NCBI GenBank assembly: GCA_036924285.1
Contig: JAYKYS010000002.1
Location: forward strand, 45,027,501-45,091,500
Direction: 5' to 3'
From: Asterella californica
Lineage: Eukaryota > Streptophyta > Marchantiopsida > Marchantiales > Aytoniaceae
Length of the DNA: 64,000 bases
The translations under genes and the position numbers were made by a program. Below, in pieces: positions 45,023 to 56,851 of the stretch; within the stretch, counting starts at the first letter, position 1, and every line of letters starts with the position of its first letter. The notes under the pieces were generated by a model, which saw nothing but the letters and a program-made list of their open reading frames with translations, had not been told where the DNA came from and did not search any database.

Positions 45023-45896
45023 AAAGTTTTAATGTTTCTATATGTAACAATCCAGAGAAACACAAAGTATCAGAAATAGTAAATTAAGGATCGTTCTCAC
45101 GAAGATACAGTTAACAATTACACAAAACACAGTACTACAACGTCACAATGGTAATTCAAATAGTTTTCTGTTATTCTCACGGAATGGAATAATATCCGGA
45201 TGAGAGTTTAAGTCTGATAAGAAACCAAACCCAAGCAAAAACCTGATAAATCGAATACAAACAACAATGAAATAGTTCTTTGATCAGGGATCCTTCCAAC
45301 AAACATATAAAAGATTCGAGAAAATAGATGTATGAACAAATGAAATAGCAAAATACTGCTGAAATGTTACTAGTGTTCTTCTGAAAAGACAGAAGAATAC
45401 AAACTTCACATCAAGGTTCCAAGGATAAGCCCCTACTCTTCCTAAGAAGTGTTCTTCCGACTAAATCCTCACTCTTAAGAATCCCACTTATTTGAAGAAG
45501 CCAACCTTAAGACGAAGCCACCATGTTCTGAACCCTTCTTACAATTTAACTTATGCTTCTCCACTTCACAGTAACTAATATGTTCTCAGATTCCTCGAAA
45601 TGTTCTTCACTTAAAATAGCTCGAAGACTGTCTTCGTCGAAGTCCAACTTCGGAGGGTCTACATCAATCAGATTTACACCTGCGACAGCAAACTACGTCC
45701 TTCGTAGGTAAATTTACCTTCGCCCACTTTATTCACACACTCACTCCGCAATCTCGTGCAATCGAAAATTAACTAACAAAAATTGAAAACATGGAAAAGG
45801 TAAAATGACTGACAATCTCATCGCTTATATAGTCCTTCGTCTTAAGATGACGGATCTCATTTCCTACAAAAAGATGATTACATCTAGACCGCATGA

Positions 45897-47680
45897 TCAC
45901 GTCCCTCCAGTTGACGGAACCGAAGTATCTACTCTACCTAACTGCAACGTCTGTCCTATACTGCATAATGTAAACTTAACCGTCTCCCTAAGCTCCTTCA
46001 GATCTCTAATGATTCTCTCCGCTAATCTAACTATCCTACTCTTCGCCGAAGGATCTGGCGCTATCGTTAACTCTGCCCGAAGTCGCTGGAGTAGCTCCGT
46101 CTCTGTCGCGTTAAGTTCGATGGCGAAGTATATCGTCATAACCTCTTCCATCTTTGTCCGAAGCTCTTCAGCCTTCGTCTCTGCTATCTCCTTCGCTTTG
46201 TAAACCTTTGCGAGCTCCTCATCCTTTGCAGCCAACTGCTCGTCCTTTGTCGCTAGCTGTTCCAAAATGACATCTCTCTCTGACTTCAAATCGTGGAAGC
46301 GTGAAGTCATAAGGTTCAACTTCGTCTGTCTCTCTTGAATTTCATCCAAGTATCGTCTCTGTTCATGCGACTGTGTTATAAGCAAAGCCTCTCGCTGCGC
46401 CATATACTTCTTGACTTCGCCGAAGTCTCCGCAAGCTTCGTCATCAGAGCATCCTTCTCCTTTAGCCATCCATTTCGTCCGAAGTGCACCGCACTGAGAA
46501 GATCGCTCAACAAAATCGACTCCTTCGTCTCTTTCTCGTAGACATGCCTTTGGAGGTCCAACTGTGCTATGATTGGCAACGTTGTACCGCTTAGAAACTC
46601 CAAAGTCTGTTCAAACATCTTCAACTCTCTTCCGAAATTCGAGTCACTCGGTCCCGCCGAAGTCGTAGCCTCGTTCGATCTGGGCGAAGTCCGAAGTTCT
46701 TGTTGAGGGACTTCCGCCTCGGCTGCTTGTACGTCCGAAGGTACTCTTCTTACACTCGACTCTCCTTGGTCTCTCCTCGGACTCGAGGCTCCTATAATCT
46801 CTACTGAAAACGACTTCGCTAGAGATCGCACGCCTTCTGCACCTTCGTCCGAAGTCGTCATTATCCTTCTTCTCGCTTTCTTCTTCCTTCTTGAAGTCGC
46901 GCCTCCTGGTGTAAGTTCATCAATCTTCTTCTTCGCCCGAGTACTAGGTCCCGCCGAAGTCACTGGAGTCGTTACTTTTTCTCTTTGAGGAGTTGCCTCC
47001 ATTAGAAATTCATCTTCGGATGTCGTCTTTCTCTCGAACTTCTCTTCTTCCTCCGGAGACAGTAATGTCATTCCTCGATAAAAGAATACCGCGAAGGCTG
47101 CGAAGTAGGTCGATCCACCCTCGTCGAAGGTACTGAACAACTTCTGCACGTGGTCATGGAAGATCTTCGTCCAATACGTTTTCTTACTTGCGAAGATCTG
47201 TTCGATGAAGTGTATCTGCCAATTCGTCAGATACAAAGTACGCTGTGGCTTGAAGATCGTGTTAAGCGCGATTGCCACATCCCTCTTGAACGGGTCGATG
47301 TAGCTATGTACCTTGAATCCATTCGACCCCACCGGCATCGTTGAGAAGAGCTCGTCAAACTTCGCCGCTTCCTCCGAAGATGACTTGCAAGTACTATCGT
47401 ATATAAGATCACCTGGCACTCCTGAGTCATCGATCCCCAAGACGAAGTTCCAATGGTCTAACGTCTAGTTGAGTGACCTCGCCCAAAGATCGTCAGAAGG
47501 ATGTCCTTTGCAGACGAGAATCTCTTGCATCAGATCCGAAGATATCACCCCTAAATTCTCCATCAGAAATGCCATACCCATTTCTTCCAGGCGTACTCGA
47601 TATTGAGCGAAGTCCGGCCACTTCGTCGCTATGGTCTTCAGCTTCGGCCTCTTGACCGTCTGCATCCCTCTCATTTTCAC
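45897..47680 (-). pseudogene. Protein B: LTR-encoded homologue of protein A
   Basis: One frame runs from 47,680 to ~46,420 with a single in-frame TAG at 47,467-47,465, then a frameshift, and the coiled-coil part continues to 45,897. The globular part contains GFKVHSYIDPFKRDVAIALN, then QIFASKKTYWTKIFHDHVQ, GGSTYF and FFYRGMTLL, matching protein A in the same order (G-W/F-K-I/V..SY, A-K/R..YW...H..VQ, GG, F..Y..M..L). A basic/acidic disordered stretch and a long coiled coil (LEQLATKDEQLAAKDEELAK) follow. Its position upstream of the primer site means the LTR itself encodes it. Function unknown. Confidence 0.65.
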
Positions 47681-47945
47681 CGAAGTTTCGAAGTTCCTTC
47701 GTTCTCTTGCGGTTACGACACTTCCTCCAAAGACAGCACTCGATCGTGAAAAGCGCAGACTTCAGACTTTGCCCTTTGAACCCGAAGTGAGACTTCGTCG
47801 AAGATAGATGTTGCCACTCCTTCGTACAAAACCCTAGAAGATACTCTTTGCCGAAGACAGCCTTCGCCCTATCTCTCTCGATCGATCTGGAGCGCTACAG
47901 TAAACTCGCGAATGAAAATAGTAAAGTGAAATGCTTTTCACTCTT

Positions 47946-47951
47946 CTTATA
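47946..47951 (-). promoter_or_regulatory. TATA box of element H 5' LTR
   Basis: Minus strand CTATAAGAAGAG, about 270 bp upstream of the protein B frame, suitable for driving both protein B and the genomic RNA. Confidence 0.5.
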
Positions 47952-48322
47952 GCTTTTCCTCCCGTCTTCTCACGTGCGAAGTCCGTCTTGTTTCTCGAGC
48001 GCGAAGTTGCGTGAATTTCTGTTCTCCTTTGGTCCTCTTCTCTGGACCATAACTTCGTCGGCCGACATCCATTCTCAGCAAATGAGGTATCCTTGGAAAA
48101 CTCTTCATCTGAAGAATGCAGCTAGGTTATTATTCCAAAGAGATACACTCCACAGGTTCCATATTCTTGTTCAGCATCATCTTTCGGCTAAGAAACGCTA
48201 TACTACACTAAACTTATCATATCTATCATCTATACTAATTAATCTACTGTTTTATCTAACAAAAAAACATTTTTCTAACAAATTGGAAATCCAAGACTTC
48301 ACAATAGGCTTTTCAGGTTACA

Positions 48323-49496
48323 ACAAGGCGCTATAGGCACTCATACAGGTCTGTAGGAACTTCTATTATGTTAAGGAAGCAAAGTTCAGGTTTAATTAGT
48401 AGTAATAGATCAGGCGGTGAAATTTACTGCTCAAAGAGAGGAAAACTATGATGGTTCAGACTTATAAATTTCTCCTACTTGTAAAAGAGGCCCTACTGAG
48501 CACACACACGAAGTTTCAGCTTGAGATCAAATTCTAGCACCGAGATATGGACAGAAACATCCTGAGTAGAGAAATTACGGTAATTTCTGGCACCTAGATG
48601 GTTATTTCGACCTAGAACAGGAAATTGGCTCCATCACTTTCAAAGATTCTTACAGGACTTGGAGTTCATAGCTTGTTGAACACCCTTGTGAAGTTGGGTC
48701 TGGTGGTTGTACACGATTCTCCAGATCTCGTTCTCTGAAGTTGCTGCTCTAGATTGAGAGCTTTTCAGACCCCCTCTTCTTCAGCGGTCATCCTGAATTA
48801 CTCAATCACTCAAATGACATGAAACTTTTTTAACAATCGTAGCCCTGCTGACAGTGAATGCAGCCACGCAGGTTTGAAGCGATTATCTCTTTTCTGCTGG
48901 AATTGACACTCAAAGCTCCAAAATCAACAAAAGTGATGCAGTTTCAACTCAATCCGAACTTCAATTTGGCATAACTCGTTCTTTATTGCTCCAAATCGAT
49001 CAAGAATTTCACTGACAGTGAATGGCACGACGAGCTCTATCTTCCTGTGCTCTCAGATTTAGCAGTGTCCTCACCAAATGCTCGAACTCTCTTTTAGACT
49101 TCTGCTTCTAAAGTTAGAGTTTTACAAAAAACACAAATGGACCAATGGGAGTTCATAGCTCCACTTGGTTGTCCTTTAGTGCTTTAATCTACGTGGTTAC
49201 TTAACTTCACTCATAGGCTACCACGTCTATCTCTTAAAGTGCCAATGAAAATCTAAAACTATCCAAAATGACACGCAACCTTGAAAGATAACTTAAACCA
49301 GCTAGAAAGAGTGCATGGAAGACAAGTTAGTACAACCCATGAGTTTAAAATTCTATGAACATGATAAAGAATCTACTAGGACTCAAAATACATAACACCC
49401 TCGAGAATCTACTTCTCTGAGGTCTTAACTTCGCTCATAGAGACTAACTCCTGACAAAGTTACTATCATTTACTATGTGAAATGATTCACATCACC
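48323..49496 (-). repeat. LTR-like region downstream of fragment U
   Basis: At 49,496 a purine-rich tract (minus AGGGGTGGATG) is followed by TGTGGTGATGTGAATC, a TG start in the position of a 3' LTR. The sequence down to 48,323, where the H LTR begins, is AT-rich and has no gene that I can support. The inner end was presumably displaced by H. The LTR differs from the T-family LTRs although the coding part beside it is T-like. Confidence 0.45.
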
Positions 49497-51655
49497 ACAT
49501 CCACCCCTCCAAACTTGCACATCCTCCGGCATGTGCCAACTTCTTCATTCTTCTGTTTGTTCTTCATCATCGTCACTCTCCTCCGCCTCAGCCTCTTCCG
49601 GATCAGTAGCCGAGACGTCTTCGTCTCTTGTTGTCCTCTGCTACGACTACAGAAATTGAATAACTCTACTGATCCTCCACGTCTTTTGAACAGTTTCACA
49701 TGTTTGCCGGCCACCGATAGCTTCAAAGGGGTACCATCTAGCTCCTGTAAGCCATAAGTGGTATTTTCATAAACATCTAGTACAACATAAGACCCAAACC
49801 ATCTTCGGGAGAACTTACGAAGTGTAGAATGCTAATTCTCCAACGTGCTGTTATACACCAGAACCCAATCACCAACACGTATTGACTTTGGTCATAGTCG
49901 GTGAGTCTTGTCAAAATGTTCTTTGTTTCTGACTCGAGCTACCTTCAGCCTCTCCTGTGCTTCAGCAAGATCCTCCTCCCTCTGCTCTAACTGCCTGGTA
50001 CGTAAAGCAATAAGTGAAGCACGACCTAAACCATCTTCCCACAGTAACGTAGTCCACGTAAGAACGTCCTCCTCAGCTGGCATGATTGGTTTCTGCCTCA
50101 ACATAAGTTCAACCGGCATATAGACAGTCGTGGTACAATGTGTAGTTCTGTCAGCTCACAAAACAAATGAAAGTAGTCTCGGTCATTCTCTAGACCTACC
50201 ATCGCATGCTTTCACTAAAGTGTGAACAATGGAAGAGTGTCATCTTTCACTCTTACCAATACCTTCTGGATTCATGACAGTACTAAGCCGAAGCTTTACT
50301 CCATAATGAGCAAAGAACTCTCTCACTTCTGCGCTTCTCAACTCGCTCCACTCTGTTCATAATCTCCCAACAGATCCATAACGGCAGATGATATCTTCAA
50401 GCACAAACTTACAAATGTTCTCTGTAGTCTTCGTTCGTAGTGCTCGCCCCTCTACATAGTTGGAGAGATCTTCTCGAGCTAACACCAAGTAACGCATCCC
50501 CCATAGCCCCGGTGGCATCATCACAAGATCAAGAACCCATTGAAAATGGATACTAGGTGGATAGGTACGTACAAGCCCATCTCTATAACGGACCTTAGAG
50601 TACAACTAGCAGTGCAGACACGATCCAACAAAATCCACCACGTTTTGATACAAACCCTTCCACCAGTATCGCTTCTTCATCTTCGTGTAAGTAGCCCAGA
50701 CTCCACGATGTCCAGCCCACAAGGTGTCATGAAACTCCTTAAGCAGATTCAGCTTCGTCGGTTGATCATCCACCACTCTAGCAAGCATTCAGTCTCTTCT
50801 CTTCGGACGTTTTCACGTATAACCTTCGCGTAGAAGATAACTGTACGCCTTCCGTCTAATCTCCTTGAACTCTGCATCTCTCCATCCCTCCTGTCTGCAG
50901 AATGAACTCAGATAGAATCCAATATCACAGAACTTTTCTATGTAGAACTCCTCGTTGAACGGCAGTGATTCCAAGTCTGAAGTTTGCTGACCAACTTGGC
51001 ACCAAACGTCTTTCTTCTCTTCATTCTCCATCTCTGCAAACATCTCATCCTCATCTGTATAACGAGCCCTAGACAACATATTTGCAACTGGATTGTCATT
51101 CCCTGCTATATGCTTTAGCTCAGAGTTCAAACTCCTGACATAAGCAATCCATCGCAACATTGCTATGTCTGGAGTATTGTAGTTTGCTATCATACCCAAC
51201 AAAGATAAACAATCTGTTTCTAATATCACACGGGCTCCTATCGAGAACTATCGATCTACCTTCATAGCAGTAACAGCTCCCCACAACTCACGCTTCACCT
51301 GATGATAATTACGTTGTCTAGCTGTTAAGATCCGAGCTCCAAACCTTGAAACAAACTGCACACCTTCTACATCTTCTTGACCAACCACCCATCCAATTGT
51401 CTTTGGACTCGTCGGTCAATACCACAGGTCTTCCGCTCTCGTAGTTAAGCCTCCTTAGTACAGGTGGAGACTTCAGAATCTTCTTCAGCTGCTCCATCGT
51501 CTCGTGATGTTCTTGCCGCCAAGTAAACCTCCTCCCTTTCTCAGAAGTGCATACAGAGCCTCGGCAATGTGTGCATAATGAGGAATACTCACACGAAAGA
51601 ACACACAAGCTCTCAAGAACCGTCGAACTCAGTGATGTTGGTGCAGTCAACTATT
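49497..51655 (-). pseudogene. Fragment U: RT thumb, RNase H and integrase, T-like gypsy
   Basis: Broken frames in order: RT thumb (about 51,650-51,400), RNase H end (51,229-50,813, with HIAGNDNPVANMLSRARY), integrase finger (50,788-50,606; HRGVWATYTKMKKRYWW, SCLHC), core start (50,605-50,357; WVLDLVMMPPGLWGMRYLVL, REDLSNYVEGRAL) and tail (50,119-49,487). It is a clear but more distant relative of T1 and T2. Gag, protease and most of RT are missing; at about 51,655 the RT sequence meets T-family LTR leader, so the copy is chimeric. Confidence 0.85.
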
Positions 51656-51689
51656 CTTGCTATAGCATATATCTTTTCTGAGTTCGGAC

Positions 51690-53552
51690 GTTATCATGTC
51701 GGATATTGCGTGAAGGATGTCCAGGAAAACGCAAGGTTCCTGGCTGTGGAGATGTTGTGTGCTGAAACAGAGACAAGACAGAGAAAAACAACCACGAAAA
51801 TGAACGCTGCGATATATACCAACTCCAAATATATGTACACTGCCGGTTCTTTCTCCTAAGAGCAAAGAACTGAAAAACAGACAAGAGCGATCTGTAACCT
51901 ACTTCAAAGCGCTTAAAAACAACCTCCGATTCTCAACCCTGGCCCAAAAACACCGAAGCGTAGCTCAAAGCAAGAGAAACTTTTCTTTGCTAACAAGCAG
52001 AGCCACAGCAATATCACACGATCCAAGCCCAAGTCCAAACCACATCCATGTATAAGTTCTTAGCTAAAGCTAGCTACCACGAGCTGTATATAGCCAACCA
52101 GAACTGTAACGAACTCAAAAGAGAAAAACCCGTAGCGAAGAAACCGAAAAAGACCTATCTGTGAACTTCCTCTTTTCGCCGAACGGACTTCAGATGTCGA
52201 TAGGGTCTCCTCCGCTGACTCCGTTAATCCTAGAAACCTCAGATCCGACTCCCAACAGCCGAGATATCATCGATTTTCAGTCGCAGGTGACCGAACCTCC
52301 AAAAACTCCTCCCTGCGGCTTAAAATCGCACACACCGCACAAACGGATCGTCCAAACTGATATCCGTCTTCCTTGGCAAATAGATCTAGCTATCACGAAC
52401 CCAACAAGACTCCGAACAAGTCGTTTGGAGTCCCCCTTGCAAAATCACGCACGAAATTTGGTCGCAGGTTGTAAAAAACTGACGTAAAGCGGCTCCTTGC
52501 GTATCAAACTCGCTTACCATCCCCAAACCAACAATCCAATCCACGTATTGTCTTCTCCTATGCGTAGATGAAGACTCCCTGTTCGCGTAGGCACCAAGAA
52601 CGAAGAGCTTGACTCACCGATCACGAAGAACAATCCAATCTTAGGTCGCAGGCGATGAAAAACTTGACGCAAGCGCTTCTCTGCGAGCCAATTTCACTCA
52701 GAACTCGCAAACCGCCCGATGAAACTTCGTATCGTCTTCAATTTCCTGAAGAACTCGTTGTTTTGATCTCGATGGATCCAAGGACAGCAAGTTTGGACTC
52801 CGGAACGATCCGAACGGTCCAACTCTCCTTCACAGGTAACTGAAAACCTCAAATCTACTTCTTGTGTCTCAATTTCTCTCAGAACACAACCCCCGATCCG
52901 TCTCTTCTCAAACCGTCTTAAACTGTGCGTAGCCTGCACAGATCTGAACCCGATGACACCTTGCGCGCGTGTATTGGATTTCCCAATTCTCCAAAACGTC
53001 CACCGACAGGTCGCAGGAACAAGCAAGCCCCTTAAGTAGCCCCCTTGCGTCAATCTATGTACGTACAAAGTTCTCTCAATAATGAGGAAGCAGACCCTTT
53101 GCCTCTTTAATATAATGCCTGGGGCTGCAAATACCCAGTCAGCAAGTAAACTAGGGCTTAGCTTGATTTCTCTTCTTTCGAGTCGCATAACTTCTCCAGT
53201 AGGTGTCCAAATGAAGTAGACAAGATGCCCATGGAAAGCTGACAATGAGCTCTACGCATCTATGTGATAAAAGTGAAGATCCGAAGTTGTGCCAAAAGTC
53301 CGTAAGCTGGGGCCTAGCTTGTTTTCTCTTCTTTCGAGTCGCATAACTTCTCCAGTAGGTGTCCAAATGAAGTAGACAAGATGTCCACGGAAAGCTGACA
53401 ACGAGCTCTACTCATCTATGTGATAAAAGTGAAGATCCAAAGTTGTGCCAAAAACCCATAAGCTGGGGCCTAGCTTGTCTTCTCATGAGTGTCTTTGGAG
53501 CGACAAGCATCGAAGTTTGAATTTCAGGTAGGAGCCGGTCCACGACACGACA
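51690..53552 (-). repeat. T-family LTR d (about 1,860 bp)
   Basis: Starts at 53,552 (TGTCGTGTCGTGG) and ends near 51,690; co-linear with LTR b throughout. It contains two ~160-bp U3 repeats (53,160-53,320 and 53,325-53,485). Just inside it a GAACTC stretch resembles the primer-site region after LTR b, but is diverged. Confidence 0.82.
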
Positions 53553-53665
53553 TCCACCCCCTCTGAACTTGTGCATCCTCCGGTATGCATCAGAGATATC
53601 AACCAAGGAGTGGATCGGCTTATCGTCTTATTTCCCATCGTAGCCAACCTCACCTTCAAGGTCAC
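53553..53665 (-). pseudogene. Last bases of a T internal region
   Basis: The purine tract and the last ~110 bp before an LTR, co-linear with 19,500-19,615 (the end of the integrase tail). Similarity stops near 53,665, which is the right edge of the retroelement complex. Confidence 0.7.
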
Positions 53666-56600
53666 CTTCACCCAGTAGTTTTACCACGTCAGCAAAAATC
53701 TACCAAGTCAACATCGTCACGTTCAGTAAACTTTCCACATCAGAAATTTTACACATCAGAAATTTTGTATCACATCAGCACTCATATTCCATCAGCACTC
53801 ATATCAGTCAGCATCCATCACATCCAAACCTTAAAACTTTCGACTCTCTTAATATGAGCATGTTTGTGACAATTAAAAAATCATTCTTGCTCTACTCTTT
53901 GAGCTCTACAAAATGGTGACCTCATATTCACATTCTGAACATGCTTAGAAAAATTTGTTTCTCAATCTTCTTTTCACTCACTAACCGATCCACGACACGG
54001 CACGTAGTCATCCCATATAAATATATTTCTGTGGTGCGCATAAGCATAATCGGAGAGGAGCTGCTTTTGGCATATGATGTCAGATATATATAAGCTGATT
54101 CCTAAATTCTGACAGATGATGCTATATAGAAGAGGTTACATGGACGATTCATTGGAGTTTGTGGAAGTCTCGATTGCCACGTTAAGTTCTCGGTTTTCAC
54201 AAGTAGAGAAAAGGTTCCAGCTTGGTAAGTATGTGTCGTTACTGTCTGCTAGCTTCTATGATGAACTTGTCACTTCAGTTTATCGACGATGTGGATACAA
54301 TTAATTATAGAGCAGAAGAAATAAAAAGTTGATAATATGCGTATGCATGCAAGATCAATATGGGGAGTTTTTGCTCGTAGTTATTGCCGGGGAAGAGATA
54401 AATGTTAAATGAAATTCCGTATCAATCTGAGAAGAAAAATAAAATTATTTCAAAATGTTAAATGAGAATTGATCCTAGAGACACAAGAAGATCCAGACCT
54501 AACATATAAAAGAAATATATACTACTCTCGCGTTGAAACGACTATGAATATTTTCTGATAAAAATATTTTTAGTTATTAATATTTCTATAAATAATAATT
54601 AAATAATAAATTAAACCGTTGCATATTCTCCACCATCAGAAACTAGAAGAGTGAATGCACATGTACATACAATACCAAGAAGCTCTGGAATATGGGCTGT
54701 TGGATGTATTATTCTTCAATTTACCTTTTCTATATTATTTAAATATGCGAAAGTATTTTAGTGCTACAAATAGGAACGGTACTAGTTAATCTAGTACCGT
54801 ACTGTACCCGAACGCGCGGAGGTATACCTGCTATCATTATACGGTCATTCAAAAGCCGCAGTATCATCAGACATATGTGTGTTAGAATAAAAGCATTGTA
54901 TATTGAAGGGGAAGGATGCGGACAAATTGCGCGCCAGCGACAAATGGATGATTATGCTGCCGATACAAAGACTGCGGCCTCTTCTGTCGGAGCTTCATCG
55001 ACTTATGAAATCGGCAGGCAGCGTCCACGTTAGTGTACGAGGAAGGGAGCGCTTAGGCTGGCGACTTCTACCTATTGGTGGAGATTTAATTGTTGGTTTG
55101 CTGGCCACTTTCTCACCCGCCGCTCCATCAACTATAATCTATTGCAGCCTTTTACTGCGCCGCGAAGTATCCGTCTATGTTCTCAGGTAAGGAAGATTCA
55201 AGCTAGCTTTTCTCTCTGCAGCTGTGCATACGCATCCCTAAAGGATCCGGTGACGCCTGCCTCAAAATCAAGGACGATCTATAATCAACTCATGAGTATC
55301 TCGACTTGATGGAGAAATATGTGTTTTATATTGCCGTAGTCAGTCAGTAAGTGCGCAGATATCGTCATCTCTCTACGATCGTAGATCGGTCAGTCTCCTT
55401 GAACTGGTGAAGCGTACTTCTCCCTCACTAAATCGTTCCTTCCCTCACACCTGCGACTCTCCGAGGTTAGCCCTGGAGTATCATGATTGTCTCTTCGCTG
55501 GCAGCTCAGCATCTTCTCGCTCTAATGTCGTTCCGTCATATAAGCTTACGCACAATTTCCGACTTTCTTCGTCCGATTCAGATAATTGGGGATTAGGGAT
55601 GGAAACGCTGGGTCTGCAGCGGTAAGTCATCATGTTCGTACGCCGTATGGAAAGACAGGCTGAATCATTGTCACTTGAGCGGAACAGCTGGAAGGAGGAA
55701 GGACGCTCGTCTTCCGAGAGGAATGGAGGAGAATATGTGAACAGTTGAGCTGACTACCTGTAGTTGATGAGGTCATCTGCCACTCTTTGCAATATCCAAC
55801 TGTAGATGACAGTGGACTAATCATAACTCATCTACCAAGGACTCGTAGAGTTTTACCGCTAGCTTGTTCATGGCGGTCTAACACAAGCTTTCTTGGCAAG
55901 GCCAGTACTGACAAGGAGATGTGAAAAAGGCACAGGAGACTTAACGTTCGCTCCTGGTCTACTTCACATATCGTATCAAGTCCTGTGAATTAATACAAAT
56001 CCCCTCGTAATAAAGGATCTGATAACCAGTTCAGGAAATTTGGAGTTTCAAGTTTCGGTCAAAAGGCAATTCCCAAATGCTTTCCTCCATTTGTACGATG
56101 TTTGGTGCAAGAGGAGCCTCTCCGACGTTTGGAAGCATTGACTACTTGCTGTGCTACCCAACAACGAACCAATGCATCATCTGTGGAAAGAAACTTTTAT
56201 CTTCGTTCCGAGCGCGAGAGCTTGTATAGGAATTCACTGCCAACATCCATTCGAGTGTTGGCAAACATTATACATGACCCCGAGAAGCTTTACCCCATTA
56301 GAAGAAATGATCCATCCAGGCAATGCTTATCAACATAGTACCCACAAGTTTGCCATAGCCTGGCCATTTGAAGTCGAGAGTTTGACGTACTTTGACTACA
56401 TGAAACATATCCAAACTATCTACGCCCTTGAAGATGGTCCATCCGCAAAAGCAAAATCAAATATCAACTGCTATTTCATCCTGCTAGTGGACGGCGAAGT
56501 GGTAGCTACACTAAGGAGTAAATACTCGACCAAGCCACATATTGCGGGACAAAATATGTGAATCCGTAAGTAAAATTCGGATTGGGGGCGGATATACTCT

Positions 56601-56851
56601 CTTCTTATTGAATTTTATGGTACACTTCCGATGTAGACAAATAATGAGCTCATTCCTACACTTATTCCCTCGCCGTAGACGTTCATCTAAACTGCTCCTA
56701 ACTGACTATTTCGAAGAAACGAGCGACTGACTAACCAGAAGGAGTCGCGGGCCTAACCCACGTTCATCACAAAAAAGCAAAAACAAGAAGGTTTACAGAT
56801 TGATACAAGTAATCTACTCTACTAATTTTACGGCCAAAAAAGTCGTGACGT
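53666..56851. other. Low-copy intergenic region
   Basis: No convincing gene, RNA gene or element found. It includes an AT-rich stretch (54,300-54,780) and scattered short ORFs without recognisable motifs. The longest (56,151-56,561, plus) lacks an ATG at its start and shows no domain. The final ~100 bp should hold the 3' untranslated region of the peroxidase gene (minus strand). Confidence 0.5.

Larger units (their letters stand above)
30041..45042 (-). mobile_element. Element H: old Athila/Tat-like gypsy, interrupted by R
   Basis: Internal region of a large gypsy element in two blocks, 30,041-32,317 and 41,083-45,042, separated by R. Order on the minus strand: 5' LTR (45,043-48,322), primer site, hairpin, gag with three zinc knuckles, protease, RT, RNase H, integrase; the 3' end is lost. 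RT motifs LDGFSGYNQV and FIDDFCVFG are of the Athila/Tat kind, and the primer site resembles the Asp-tRNA type common in that group. Multiple stops and shifts show age. H and R are related but clearly different families. Confidence 0.88.
45043..48322 (-). repeat. 5' LTR of element H (about 3.3 kb, contains an ORF)
   Basis: The inner end is placed at 45,043 (minus GGATTGTTACA) and the outer end at 48,322 (minus TGTAACCTG), giving the usual TGTAAC...GTTACA ends; both were chosen by motif because no second LTR survives. A TATA box lies at 47,946-47,951. The pentamer CGAAG/CTTCG is very dense (10 in 47,641-47,880 by hand count). The ORF for protein B occupies 47,680-45,897, leaving about 850 bp of non-coding LTR before the primer site. 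Confidence 0.6.

Noticed and set aside
56151..56561. 136-codon open frame on the plus strand
   Set aside because: No ATG at the start (first one at 56,172), no recognisable motif, and no neighbouring exons or control signals. Could be chance.
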